From Desulfovibrio sp. (lineage in GTDB: Bacteria; Desulfobacterota; Desulfovibrionia; Desulfovibrionales; Desulfovibrionaceae), in NCBI GenBank assembly GCA_016208105.1, contig JACQYS010000017.1, positions 1-64,000 of the forward strand: 64,000 nt of DNA, read 5' to 3'. Below the pieces are notes generated by a model that saw only the letters and a program-made list of their open reading frames with translations, made no database searches and was not told where the DNA came from. Below are positions 26,402-34,804 of the stretch, one piece after another. The translations under genes were made by a program, and so were the position numbers. Each line of letters begins with the position of its first letter. Within the stretch, counting starts at the first letter, position 1.

Positions 26402-26431
26402 AGGCGCGGCGTGCATCAGCATGCCGCGCCT
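26402..26431 (+). terminator. Terminator after the molybdopterin oxidoreductase
   Basis: AGGCGCGGCGTGC-ATCA-GCATGCCGCGCCT forms a 13-bp stem with one G-T pair, followed by TTCAATTTT. It begins 34 bases after the stop codon at 26368. Confidence 0.8.
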
Positions 26432-26502
26432 TTCAATTTTGCTTCTCCCCCCGCCGTCTTTTGCCTTTGCCCCCAGGAGCGATTCGGCCTAAAAAACTTC
26501 GC

Positions 26503-28731
26503 ATGAAACGTCTGCTCATCCTGGCTGCCGCCCTGTTCCTGCTGGCCAATCCGGTTCTTGCAGCCGAATCCGTCCAGGACCTGCCTATGCCCCGGCCTCT
26601 GTCCCAGCCTATTGCCGGGCTCGCGGAAAAGATGAAGACCCTTGCGGCCAAGCCTCGCACACCCGAGAACGCGCTGGCCCTGGGCATCATGCAGGCCCTT
26701 TCCAAGCAATATGCCGAAGCCGGCCAGACCTTGGCTCCGGTGAAACAATCCCTCCCCTCCATGGCCGGATGGGCGGGACTGTTCCTGGGCTATGCGAAGT
26801 TCCGGGCTGGAGATTACAGAGGGGCGTTCGCCGAGTTCGACGCCATTGATCCGGCTGAGCCGGCCATCGGGCCGGAAGCCCTTCTCCTCTCCGCCTACTG
26901 TCTCGACGGGCTCGGCTCCCCTCAGGCCCTGGAGCGCTACCAACGTTTCCTGGCCTTGGGCGAGCACCCCATAAGGCCAGCGGCCTTGTGGCGGGGAGCT
27001 GCCACGGCCGCAACGGCAGGAGACTACACCACGGCGCAAAGCCTGCTGCGGGAACTGTACCTTACCGGGCCTTGGACAGCTTCGGCCGAGAAGGCCGAGC
27101 CCCTGGCCCGGGAACTGTTCAGGGCCGGACGCATTTCCTATTCATTAGACTCCCCGGACGCCCTGCGCGAGCGCATCGAGGTTCTGCTGGACAAGTCCCA
27201 GACAGCCAAGGCCCAGGCGCTGATCGACCAGTACTCCAGAACTCCGGGAGCGGATCAGGCCCGCGCGCTGTACCTGAAGGGCAAGGCGCTCTACTCGAAG
27301 CGCGACACCCAGGCAGCCATCCAGCATTTCGAGGACGCCGCACGCCTCTCAAAGGAACCTGTCCTGACGGCCTGGTCCATCTACCACCAGGCCAGGGCCT
27401 ACTGGCGCTTCTCCGGACCGGAAGACGCCGCGCGCATGGAGGAGCTTCTGTCAGAAAGCCTGCGCCGGGCCCAGACCCTGCCCAACGGCGCCGACCTGAC
27501 AGAGGCAGCCCGCCGACTCCTGCTGCTTACCCGCATAGAACGTGGCAGGTTCCAGGACGCCCTGCCCATGGCCACAGCTCTGGCGTCTCCGGGTTCTGTT
27601 CCTACCGAAGCTCGGGAACAGGCCGCCTGGCTCTCTGGGCTTCTCCGCTTCGCATTGAGCGACTTCTCCGGAGCCGAAGCGGATTTAGCCGCATTCCTAG
27701 CGTCATTCCCCAATTCCGACTATGCCCCCGGTGCCCATTACTGGAGTGCAAGGGCCAAGGAGGCCGCCGGGGACCCGGCTCGAGCCGTGGCTGGGCTGCG
27801 TACCCTGCTCGAGCGCTGGCCAAACGGATACTACGGCATGCTGGCCGCCAACAGGCTGGCCGCCATGAAGGGGACAGCCACAGCACCAGCGGCTTCGGCA
27901 CCCGTGGCCGACGCCATCCAGCCTGGTCTGGATACAAACACGCCAGCAATCCCGTTGGAGGCCATGCCGGTTTCGCCCAAAACAGCAAACCCTTGTCAGG
28001 CAGTGAACGCCCTGAGCGCTCCGGATGAGGCCAACCCCTCCCTGGAGCGTGCGGCCATGCTTCAGGCCGGGCTCTTGCCGGAACTGGCCGAACGCGAACT
28101 GGCCGCCCTGAACGCCAAAATGCCCAAGGACCCGGCCGTGGCCATGCGGTACGCTAGGTTGGCCACGGAGCTTGGCAATCACATAAATGCCGTGCGCGCT
28201 ACGTCCCGAGCCTTCTGGGGCTGCCTGGCCAGAGGATCCCGCCAGGAGCTTCAGCCACTTCGCGACATCGTCTACCCCAATCGCTTCCAGGACCTCATCC
28301 TTCGCAACCTGGCTGGAACAAGCGTGGACGCGAACATCATCCGGGGGCTCATACGCCAGGAGAGCTTTTTCGAGCCGGAGGCAGTGTCCGGAGCCGGAGC
28401 CGTGGGGCTCATGCAGGTGCTGCCTTCCACAGCCAGAACACTGGCCGAAAAGCTGGGGGAGAGAGGATTCAAGGCTGAGAGCCTGAAGGACCCGGCCGTG
28501 AACGTCCGTTACGGGGTGCGGTATTTCCTGGAGCGCTACGAGGAGTATGGCGGGAACCTGGCCCTGACGTTGGCCAGCTACAATGCCGGGCGGGTGAAGA
28601 TCGGAGTGTGGCGAGAATTTCTGGGCGGGCTTGATCAGGAGCTTTTCGTGGAGTTCATCCCCTATACGGAGACCAGGGACTACGTGAAGCGGATTCTGGG
28701 CAACCAGGCCATGTACGCCCTGCTGTACTGA
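26503..28731 (+). CDS. slt: Soluble lytic murein transglycosylase
   Basis: A 742-residue periplasmic enzyme that cleaves peptidoglycan with formation of 1,6-anhydromuramyl ends. The N-terminus MKRLLILAAALFLLANPVLA is a Sec signal peptide. A long alpha-superhelical region of TPR-like repeats (about 40-580) precedes the SLT catalytic domain (about 600-740), with the catalytic Glu in LIRQESFFEPEAVSGAGA, then GLMQVLPSTARTLA, and ALASYNAG-like LTLASYNAGRVKI. The start at 26503 suits the signal peptide; a 14-codon extension upstream does not. It is 11 bases from the convergent dinB gene. The length is longer than E. coli Slt70 (about 645). Confidence 0.88.
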   Translation: MKRLLILAAALFLLANPVLAAESVQDLPMPRPLSQPIAGLAEKMKTLAAKPRTPENALALGIMQALSKQYAEAGQTLAPVKQSLPSMAGWAGLFLGYAKFRAGDYRGAFAEFDAIDPAEPAIGPEALLLSAYCLDGLGSPQALERYQRFLALGEHPIRPAALWRGAATAATAGDYTTAQSLLRELYLTGPWTASAEKAEPLARELFRAGRISYSLDSPDALRERIEVLLDKSQTAKAQALIDQYSRTPGADQARALYLKGKALYSKRDTQAAIQHFEDAARLSKEPVLTAWSIYHQARAYWRFSGPEDAARMEELLSESLRRAQTLPNGADLTEAARRLLLLTRIERGRFQDALPMATALASPGSVPTEAREQAAWLSGLLRFALSDFSGAEADLAAFLASFPNSDYAPGAHYWSARAKEAAGDPARAVAGLRTLLERWPNGYYGMLAANRLAAMKGTATAPAASAPVADAIQPGLDTNTPAIPLEAMPVSPKTANPCQAVNALSAPDEANPSLERAAMLQAGLLPELAERELAALNAKMPKDPAVAMRYARLATELGNHINAVRATSRAFWGCLARGSRQELQPLRDIVYPNRFQDLILRNLAGTSVDANIIRGLIRQESFFEPEAVSGAGAVGLMQVLPSTARTLAEKLGERGFKAESLKDPAVNVRYGVRYFLERYEEYGGNLALTLASYNAGRVKIGVWREFLGGLDQELFVEFIPYTETRDYVKRILGNQAMYALLY

Positions 28732-28742
28732 ACCGCCCTGGC

Positions 28743-29903
28743 TTATTCGCCCTCAAAAAGCCGCCCCCGTTTCACTGCCGCCTTGCCGTGCTTGTCCCGG
28801 ATGGCGTCCACGGCCCGGTCCAGCTTGCCGAGTCTCTCCTTGCCCTTGTCCGGCAAGAGGCTCAACTGGTCCGGCCCCTTGGAAAAATTGGACACTCCCA
28901 CCCCGATAAGCCGAACCTTCCTTGTGAGCGATACCTGAGAAAGCAGCGCGCACGCGGCCTCGAAGATCACCTCGTCCAAGTCCGTCGGTTCTCCCAGGGT
29001 ATGGCTTCTGGTTATCTGATTGAAATCCTCATACTTCACCTTGAGAGTCACCGTTTTGCCCAGCAAGCCGTGCTTGCGCAAATCCCGCCCCACCCGCTCG
29101 GACTGCCTGAACATCCAGCGCTTGAGTTCCTCCACGTCCGAAGTATCCTTCTCGAAGGTGTTCTCCGCGCTGGAGGACTTGGCCTCAGAGTGGGTCACCA
29201 CGGTCGTGGACCCGATCCCTTGCGCCCTCTGGTGCAGCACCCTGCCCCACTCGCCAAGGTGGTTCTCCCAGAACTCCTGGGAATAGCGCAGCACATCCCC
29301 GCAGGTCTTCACCCCGAAAGATGCCAGCCGGGGAAGGGTTTTCCCACCCACTCCGGGAATCTTGCCCACGGGGAGGCCTTGAAGAAACGCTGCCACGTCT
29401 TGAGGTTCGATGATGGTCACGCCGCCTGGCTTGCGAAAGTCTGAGGCGATCTTGGCTAGAAACTTCACAGGGGCGATACCAACGGAGCAGGAGAGGCCAG
29501 TGGCTTCCAACACCCTGGCCTGTATGCGCCGGGCCAGTTCTTCTGGAGGGCCGAAAAGCTTATCCGTGCCGGTAACGTCCATATAGGCTTCGTCCACGGA
29601 TGCCTGCTCCACCAGAGGGGAAAACTCGCCCAGAACGGCCATAACCTGGCGTGAAACCTCGGCGTAACGGCGCATGCGACCGCCAACGAAAATGCCCTGG
29701 GGACAGAGTTTTCTGGCCTGCACCACAGGCATGGCCGAACGCACCCCGAATTTCCTGGCCTCGTAGGATGCGGCGGACACCACCCCCCTGTCGCCTTTGC
29801 CCACGATCACAGGCTTGCCGCGCAGAGACGGGTCGTCCAGCTGCTCCACCGAGGCGAAAAAGGCGTCCATGTCCAGATGCAGGATGCGCGTTCCTACGAC
29901 CAT
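28743..29903 (-). CDS. dinB: DNA polymerase IV
   Basis: A 386-residue Y-family translesion polymerase. Catalytic motifs are intact: LHLDMDAFFASVEQ (metal Asp), YEARKFGVRSAMPVVQARKLCP, and SVDEAYMDVTG (Asp-Glu). A helix-hairpin-helix element is seen in LPVGKIPGVGGKTLPRLASFG, followed by the little-finger domain. No C-terminal beta-clamp pentapeptide is obvious in the last residues, although QLSLLP near 355 fits the QLxLF-type motif. Its regulation is normally by SOS, but I do not see a clear LexA box in the 83-base upstream gap. Confidence 0.92.
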   Translation of the reverse strand: MVVGTRILHLDMDAFFASVEQLDDPSLRGKPVIVGKGDRGVVSAASYEARKFGVRSAMPVVQARKLCPQGIFVGGRMRRYAEVSRQVMAVLGEFSPLVEQASVDEAYMDVTGTDKLFGPPEELARRIQARVLEATGLSCSVGIAPVKFLAKIASDFRKPGGVTIIEPQDVAAFLQGLPVGKIPGVGGKTLPRLASFGVKTCGDVLRYSQEFWENHLGEWGRVLHQRAQGIGSTTVVTHSEAKSSSAENTFEKDTSDVEELKRWMFRQSERVGRDLRKHGLLGKTVTLKVKYEDFNQITRSHTLGEPTDLDEVIFEAACALLSQVSLTRKVRLIGVGVSNFSKGPDQLSLLPDKGKERLGKLDRAVDAIRDKHGKAAVKRGRLFEGE

Positions 29904-29986
29904 TGGCTTGACATCCCGGCCGTATTGGTATGGCTACGGCGTATGGTGTTTTACTTCCCTGCACCCATAGCGCAAGGACGTTGCAA

Positions 29987-30853
29987 ATGAAACTGAAGGT
30001 GGGATTCGCCGGAATGGGCATCATGGGCAAGCCCATGGCCTTAAATATCGCCAAGGCCGGCCACGACGTGGCCGTTTACAACCGCACAAGACCCCTGCCC
30101 GACTCCATACCCGGGTTGGCCTATCACGACACTCCCCTGGCCCTGGCCAAGGAACGCGACATCCTGGTGGTCATGGTTACCGGGCCACAAGCCATCGACG
30201 CCATCATCTGGGGAGAGGACGGCATGGCCTCCGCCCTGGGGCAAGGCAAGACCGTGATCAACATGAGCACCGTCTCTCCCGAGTACACCGCGGACCTGGC
30301 GGCCAAAGTGGCGGACACAGGAGCCACGTTCATCGACGCCCCGGTCTCCGGTTCCAAAATTCCCGCCCAGCAAGGCACCCTGGTCATCCTGGCCGGTGGC
30401 CCAAAGAACGCGGTGGATGCCATGGAGCCGCTGCTGCTCAGCATGGGCAAAAAGGTGGTGTACTGCGGCGAAGCTCCCATGGGCACCATGATGAAGATGG
30501 CTGTGAACCTGCTCTTGGCCAACATGATGTGCGGCCTCTCGGAGATGCTCACCTTCGGCAAGGCCGGAGGCCTCTCCCTGGAGACCATGCTCCAGGTGGT
30601 GCTTGGCGGCCCCATGGCCTGCGACCTATTCAAAATCAAGGAACCATTGCTTACCCAGCGGCATTACCTGGCCCAGTTCCCTCTCAAGCACATGGCCAAG
30701 GACTTGAAGTTCGTTACCGATACGGCCTGCTCGCTTCGCTGCCCTGCCCCGAGCGCTTTCCAGAACCTGCAGCTCTTCAACCAGGGGATGTCCAAGGGAT
30801 TGGGCGAGCTGGATTTCGCCGCAGTGATCCAGGTGCTCGAGGCCATGATTTGA
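29987..30853 (+). CDS. NAD(P)-dependent beta-hydroxyacid dehydrogenase
   Basis: A 288-residue enzyme of the 3-hydroxyisobutyrate dehydrogenase/GlxR family. The Rossmann motif is GFAGMGIMGKPMALNIAKAG; the substrate-binding signature FIDAPVSGSKIPAQQGTLVILAGG and the catalytic Lys in GTMMKMAVNLLLANM are present. Members reduce tartronate semialdehyde, succinic semialdehyde or glyoxylate; the sequence resembles the glyoxylate/succinic semialdehyde reductase group, but the substrate is not fixed. AAGGA at 29974-29978 supports the ATG at 29987. It is divergent from dinB and about 100 bases ahead of the nitroreductase gene. Confidence 0.85.
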   Translation: MKLKVGFAGMGIMGKPMALNIAKAGHDVAVYNRTRPLPDSIPGLAYHDTPLALAKERDILVVMVTGPQAIDAIIWGEDGMASALGQGKTVINMSTVSPEYTADLAAKVADTGATFIDAPVSGSKIPAQQGTLVILAGGPKNAVDAMEPLLLSMGKKVVYCGEAPMGTMMKMAVNLLLANMMCGLSEMLTFGKAGGLSLETMLQVVLGGPMACDLFKIKEPLLTQRHYLAQFPLKHMAKDLKFVTDTACSLRCPAPSAFQNLQLFNQGMSKGLGELDFAAVIQVLEAMI

Positions 30854-30950
30854 GCAACGCCCGCCAGGGACACTTACATTTTGGACCGTACCTGGACGCA
30901 ACTTCTGGTCGGGGGTACCAAGCAGTATCAATGCCACTCAGGAGGTATTC

Positions 30951-31469
30951 GTGAACACACTCGACTGCTTGTTCACCCGCCGGTCCATACGCAAATACAC
31001 CGCCGACCCCGTGGACCCAGCCCTTATCGACACGGCACTCCAGGCGGCCATGGCCGCTCCCAGCGCTGGCAATGCCCAGCCCTGGCATTTCGTCCTCATC
31101 GACGAACGCGGCATCCTGGATACAATCCCGCAATTCCACCCCTATGCGGCAATGACCCTCCAGGCCCAGGCCGGCATCCTGGTATGCGCCGAACCCGGCC
31201 TGGAAAAGTATCCCGGGTACTGGGTGATCGACTGCTCCGCGGCCGTGGAAAACCTGCTCCTGGCCCTGCACGCCCAGGGGCTTGGAGCGGTATGGGTGGG
31301 CGTGTACCCTGACCAGGGCCGGGTGGAGAGCTTCCGCAAGCTCCTTCACATCCCTGACTCGGTCATCCCGCACAGCTTCATACCCATCGGCCACCCGGAC
31401 CAACCCTCCGGACGGGCCGACCGTTACAAACCCGAACGCATCCACCGCAACGGATGGCAAACCGCCTGA
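30951..31469 (+). CDS. Nitroreductase-family flavoprotein
   Basis: A 172-residue protein of the NAD(P)H-dependent FMN nitroreductase family. The start FTRRSIRKYTADPVDPALID with Arg residues for FMN phosphate, the phrase APSAGNAQPWHFVLID and the C-terminal GLGAVWVGVYPD are typical of the short (NfnB-like, compact) group. It begins with GTG 30951, preceded by AGGAGG at 30940-30945. The FMN-binding flavin reductase gene follows after 11 bases, so both are likely one operon. The physiological substrate is unknown. Confidence 0.88.
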   Translation: MNTLDCLFTRRSIRKYTADPVDPALIDTALQAAMAAPSAGNAQPWHFVLIDERGILDTIPQFHPYAAMTLQAQAGILVCAEPGLEKYPGYWVIDCSAAVENLLLALHAQGLGAVWVGVYPDQGRVESFRKLLHIPDSVIPHSFIPIGHPDQPSGRADRYKPERIHRNGWQTA

Positions 31470-31480
31470 AGGACATCTTT

Positions 31481-32053
31481 ATGAAAGTATCGCTCGGATC
31501 GAAAACTTTGGCCTCGCCCACGCCCGCCTGGGTGGTGTGCGCCTACGACAAAGCCGGAAAAGCCAACGGTGCCACCATCGCCTGGGGGGGCATCTGTTGT
31601 TCGAAACCAGTCAGCATGACCATCTCTCTTCGGGCCGCCACCTACACCCACGGGTGTATTTCGGACACAAAGGCATACACCATCTGCATCCCTCGCCAGG
31701 ACCATGCGGCCGTGACCGACTACTTCGGCATCGCCTCTGGCCGGGACACGGACAAGTTCGCCGCCACGGGCATGACCGCGGTCAAGAGCGACTTGGTCAA
31801 CGCCCCGTACATCAAGGAATTCCCGCTGATCATCGAGTGCGCCGTTTCACACGTTACAGAGATCGGCTTGCACACGCAGTTCATCGGGGAAGTAAAGGAC
31901 GTAAAGGCCGACCCGGACATTCTGGATCCGGACGGCAAGATTGACTTGGTAAAGCTCGGGACCGTTATATTCGCGCCAGGCTCGCGCCAGTACTACGGGC
32001 TTGGCCCTCTCCTGGGTGCCGGATTCTCCATCGGGAATGCGTACATGAAGTAG
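31481..32053 (+). CDS. Flavin reductase-like domain protein
   Basis: A 190-residue protein of the flavin reductase/FMN-binding split-barrel family. The N-terminal TPAWVVCAYDKAGKANGATIAWGG segment and the central KAYTICIPRQD, followed by HVTEIGLHTQFIGEVKDVKAD, match the family in the order of strands. Such proteins reduce FMN with NAD(P)H or serve as flavoredoxins in desulfovibrios. AAGGA at 31469-31473 supports ATG 31481; an upstream ATG at 31454 overlaps the nitroreductase gene. It is followed by a strong hairpin at 32101-32141. Confidence 0.82.
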   Translation: MKVSLGSKTLASPTPAWVVCAYDKAGKANGATIAWGGICCSKPVSMTISLRAATYTHGCISDTKAYTICIPRQDHAAVTDYFGIASGRDTDKFAATGMTAVKSDLVNAPYIKEFPLIIECAVSHVTEIGLHTQFIGEVKDVKADPDILDPDGKIDLVKLGTVIFAPGSRQYYGLGPLLGAGFSIGNAYMK

Positions 32054-32100
32054 CCGGGATGACGTACCGCGCAATCCAATCATTTTAAATACTTCAACCG

Positions 32101-32141
32101 TTTCGCGCCGCTCACTTCTATTCCAGGTGAGCGGCGCGAAA
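32101..32141. terminator. Hairpin terminator after the flavin reductase gene
   Basis: A perfect 15-bp stem, TTTCGCGCCGCTCAC (32101-32115) with GTGAGCGGCGCGAAA (32127-32141), with an 11-base loop, followed by TATTTA. The T-tract is short, so termination efficiency is uncertain, but it lies between convergent transcripts where a bidirectional stop is expected. Confidence 0.65.
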
Positions 32142-32149
32142 TATTTAGC

Positions 32150-32222
32150 GGGTCCAGGGGGATCATCCCCCTGACGGGTGCAGGGCGGAGCCTTGCCGGG
32201 GTCCAGGGGCGGAGCCCCTGCT
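32150..32222 (-). repeat. GC-rich intergenic repeat (same family as 8432-8483)
   Basis: Contains the dyad CAGGGGGAT-C-ATCCCCCTG (32155-32173) and CAGGGGC-GGA-GCCCCTG (32204-32220). Read on the minus strand, the elements come in the same order as at 8432-8483 (GGCTCCGCCC, then the CAGGGG dyad, then GGACCC). The region between the flavin reductase gene and hgcB holds nothing else I can name. Confidence 0.6.
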
Positions 32223-32238
32223 CTTCTCGTCGCCCCTC

Positions 32239-32541
32239 TCAACAGCAGGTGGAACCGCCGTCTCCCCCGCAATCACACGTGGGAGGTCCTCCGGAAATCC
32301 AACCATGGATGATGGCCCTGGCGCATCCTACCCCCTGGCTCACGGATATCGCTTTCTCGCGGCAGTTGAGGGCGCAGGCTCCGCATTCCATGCAGGCGTC
32401 CAAATCCTCTATGCTGGCTTTGCCTGTCCCGTGCCCGAACACCCCATGGGGACAAACCTCGCGGCAGACGCCGCAGCCCGTGCAGGCTTCCTGATCCAAG
32501 CTAAGGGTTGCCACTCCCTCAATGTATCGCAGTCCCTTCAT
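32239..32541 (-). CDS. hgcB: HgcB, mercury-methylation ferredoxin
   Basis: A 100-residue protein with two [4Fe-4S] sites: Cys20-x2-Cys23-x2-Cys26-x3-Cys30 and Cys50-MECGAC-x3-Cys60. Additional cysteines are Cys73 and a terminal Cys99-Cys100 pair. The CMECGAC phrase and the C-terminal vicinal cysteines are diagnostic for HgcB, which delivers electrons and Hg(II) to HgcA. The ATG at 32541 follows a G-rich ribosome site; the frame extends to 32583 into hgcA. It starts 22 bases after hgcA stops. The hgcA neighbour makes the identification very strong. Confidence 0.95.
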   Translation of the reverse strand: MKGLRYIEGVATLSLDQEACTGCGVCREVCPHGVFGHGTGKASIEDLDACMECGACALNCREKAISVSQGVGCARAIIHGWISGGPPTCDCGGDGGSTCC

Positions 32542-32563
32542 CGTCCCCCCCGGAAATGAACCA

Positions 32564-33733
32564 TCACAAGCCCGCGAGTCCAAAGCGCCAAAGAATCACG
32601 GCAAGTATAAGCCCGCCAGCCTGGAAAGGAAGCGCCCGGCGCATCTCTTTCTCAACGCCGGAGGGGGAAGTGAACGTGGAAGAGCCGGTGAAGTTCATCC
32701 CGTACCAGGAACCCGCCACCACGCTGCCAAGCCACAGGCCGGCACTGGTGAGGCCAGGCACTCCCAGTGCGAGCACACCAAGTCCGGCCATGGCGCCGGC
32801 CACTGCACCCTTGAAGCTGAAAGAGCGCCCGGGCAGCCAGGGAAGGGTCAATGGGGTGAGCACATTCCCAGCCACGAACCCAAGTGAGTAGGCGGCAAAG
32901 CCGCTCCACAACCCGAGCCAAGCCCGGGAGAAGGAAAAAACATCCACTCCTATCCCGGCCAGAACGAACAACGCACAGGCCAATTGCGCCATGGTCTTTC
33001 GCTCGTTGGCGAATTCCACCAGACCGACCACCACACGCTCCAAGGCCGGGAAATGCACCCGGCGCATGTGCGGGGTGGCCTTCATGCCGGCTGCGAGAAA
33101 GGCCCGGACATCCGAGGCGCGCACCGGACCAAACACGACCCGGAATCCCGTGGAGGCCTTGACATCGTGTCCGGCAACGCCAGGCGCGCCAAGCTGGGGC
33201 ACCACCACCTTGCGATGGTTCACCAGCTTCTCAAGGCCCACGGCACGAATCCGCGAGACGAGCTCCGCTGTGCCAAAGGTTGTCTTACCTGCCGCGCACC
33301 ACACGTTCACACCCTTGGTGTCCAGCACCAGTATCCAGGCGTCCAAACCTGACAGCTCTTTGCGCAGGGAGTCGAAACTGAGCTTGTAGTTGGCCGTTAC
33401 CAGCACAGGGCTTTCAGGTCCCGGGGTTCCCACTGCGTAGAGGCCGGGAGCAACCCGGTAGCGCCCCCGGCCGATGCCCAGGCGTACTAAAATAGCGCCG
33501 ATTCGGTCTGGCCGTTCGAGACGTGTTATTACTCTGGGGACTGGTCCGATGGGAGTGTTGAGAAGACTGTCCACAAAATGCCATCGCCGGTATCCTGGAA
33601 TTTGCGCCAACTCCGGTATGCCTGTTCCACAGCACGACACGCCCAAATTGAGCGGGACACCGGCTTGGCAGGATGAATCACCACGCGGAACACCCGTATC
33701 CTTGCTCAACAGTGAGTTCAGCTCATTGGACAC
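32564..33733 (-). CDS. hgcA: HgcA, corrinoid mercury methyltransferase
   Basis: A 389-residue membrane protein. The cap-helix motif GVNVWCAAGKTTFG carries the Cys146 that coordinates the cobalt of the corrinoid; N-V-W-C-A-A-G-K is the defining HgcA signature. The first 215 residues form the cytosolic corrinoid-binding domain (RVAPGLYAVGTPGPESPVLV is also conserved), and from about 235 onward five hydrophobic helices anchor it. HgcA transfers a methyl group to Hg(II), forming methylmercury. It starts with GTG 33733; the first 35-40 residues may be too long and a later start is possible, as no ribosome site is clear. The gene order hgcA-hgcB is the usual one. Confidence 0.95.
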   Translation of the reverse strand: MSNELNSLLSKDTGVPRGDSSCQAGVPLNLGVSCCGTGIPELAQIPGYRRWHFVDSLLNTPIGPVPRVITRLERPDRIGAILVRLGIGRGRYRVAPGLYAVGTPGPESPVLVTANYKLSFDSLRKELSGLDAWILVLDTKGVNVWCAAGKTTFGTAELVSRIRAVGLEKLVNHRKVVVPQLGAPGVAGHDVKASTGFRVVFGPVRASDVRAFLAAGMKATPHMRRVHFPALERVVVGLVEFANERKTMAQLACALFVLAGIGVDVFSFSRAWLGLWSGFAAYSLGFVAGNVLTPLTLPWLPGRSFSFKGAVAGAMAGLGVLALGVPGLTSAGLWLGSVVAGSWYGMNFTGSSTFTSPSGVEKEMRRALPFQAGGLILAVILWRFGLAGL

Positions 33734-33863
33734 AGGGGCATTATCGCAAGAAACCGACTGGACCGCCGGTTGTTTGGGTGGTCAGCAGGATTGTATCGGC
33801 TTACCGTTCATTTCATTCATGGCAAATGCTTGCCTCTCTCCCGTGCATTTTGCAAGATGGGGC

Positions 33864-34628
33864 ATGGCCGAACCAAGCCCGGTCCAATCCTCGTTGGACC
33901 TCATCACCATTCCCGCAGCCGGCTACGCGGCATATTGGCTCTCCGTGAAGCGCCTCATGGACAAACGGCGTGGACCAGAGGCCCTGGCCGAGGAGCTCCA
34001 ATACGCCACGGAACCCTACACCAGGCTGCTGCTCCAGGTGGCGTCGTCCGAATTGGATGACGACACGGCCAGGCGCATGGGAAAGAATAAATCCCTGACC
34101 CTGGCCCGGGATTTCCGCCGAAAGCTCCTGCTCATCCGCCAGACTGCCTGCTCCATCGCTTTGGGCGAAAACCCGGCTAAGACGCTCATCACCCTGGCCG
34201 GAGCGTTCGGCATGCCGGTCCTGGACGAGTCGCGAGCCATGGAGCAGGCCCAGGGACTTATCGAAACCATGCGGGCGGGCGACCTGGACCCGGCCGTTTT
34301 TCCCGACGTCTCCCACCTCACAAGGCCTGAAGAGCTCATCCTCAAGCTGCTCTTTTTCGTCCTCTGGGCGCGCCGCCAGGGTAAAACCGGGCTGCAGACG
34401 TTTTTGCCGGGCATATCCTTCCCCTTTCTGGGGGACGGGCTGCGCCTGTGCATAGACGGGTTGGAGGAACCGTTCATCCGCCGCCGCCTGGACGCCCAGG
34501 CCAGGGAATTGATTGTGGATGCCACCCACAAGATGCGTATGGGATTGGAATTGTCCATGGCGCTCAAGAACAAGCGCCCATACGAGGAAGTGCTGGGACT
34601 GGCCCGGTCGTTTCTTTTGGACATGTAG
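33864..34628 (+). CDS. Conserved-looking protein of unknown function, divergent from hgcA
   Basis: A 254-residue, mostly helical, cytoplasmic protein with no signal peptide and no clear membrane helix. It has many charged residues and the phrases ARDFRRKLLLIRQTACSIALGENPAK and RPEELILKLLFFVLWARRQGKTG. I do not recognise the family. The start MAEPSPVQ at 33864 follows GGGG; an in-frame ATG at 33819 is an alternative. It diverges from hgcA, separated by about 130 bases, so the two could share a regulatory region, but no functional link to mercury methylation is known to me. Confidence 0.6.
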   Translation: MAEPSPVQSSLDLITIPAAGYAAYWLSVKRLMDKRRGPEALAEELQYATEPYTRLLLQVASSELDDDTARRMGKNKSLTLARDFRRKLLLIRQTACSIALGENPAKTLITLAGAFGMPVLDESRAMEQAQGLIETMRAGDLDPAVFPDVSHLTRPEELILKLLFFVLWARRQGKTGLQTFLPGISFPFLGDGLRLCIDGLEEPFIRRRLDAQARELIVDATHKMRMGLELSMALKNKRPYEEVLGLARSFLLDM

Positions 34629-34669
34629 CGAGGCGGCGCTGCCAGAGCGAAAACCGAACTCTCCCGGCC

Positions 34670-34804
34670 CTACCTGCCCACCTTCTCCAGAACCCAGGCG
34701 GTTCCCCCGGCCAGCGCGGCCAGCAGAAGCGCCTGCCTGAGCTCCATGTAGAAGAGCGCGGCCATGGCGAAGACGCCCGCAGCCACCACCGCCGCGCGGA
34801 TCAC
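34670..34804 (-). CDS. 44-residue membrane peptide translationally coupled to serS
   Basis: A short gene reading leftward from GTG 34802-34804; its GTGA overlaps the serS stop (TGA at 34801-34803). The peptide is 44 residues long: a start [19 protein letters not shown], then [19 protein letters not shown] and a charged end LEKVGR, forming one or two short hydrophobic helices. The coding frame agrees with the frame that stays open far upstream inside serS, but only this last part is likely to be translated. The coupling suggests co-expression with seryl-tRNA synthetase. The family is unknown. Confidence 0.55.
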   Translation of the reverse strand: MIRAAVVAAGVFAMAALFYMELRQALLLAALAGGTAWVLEKVGR

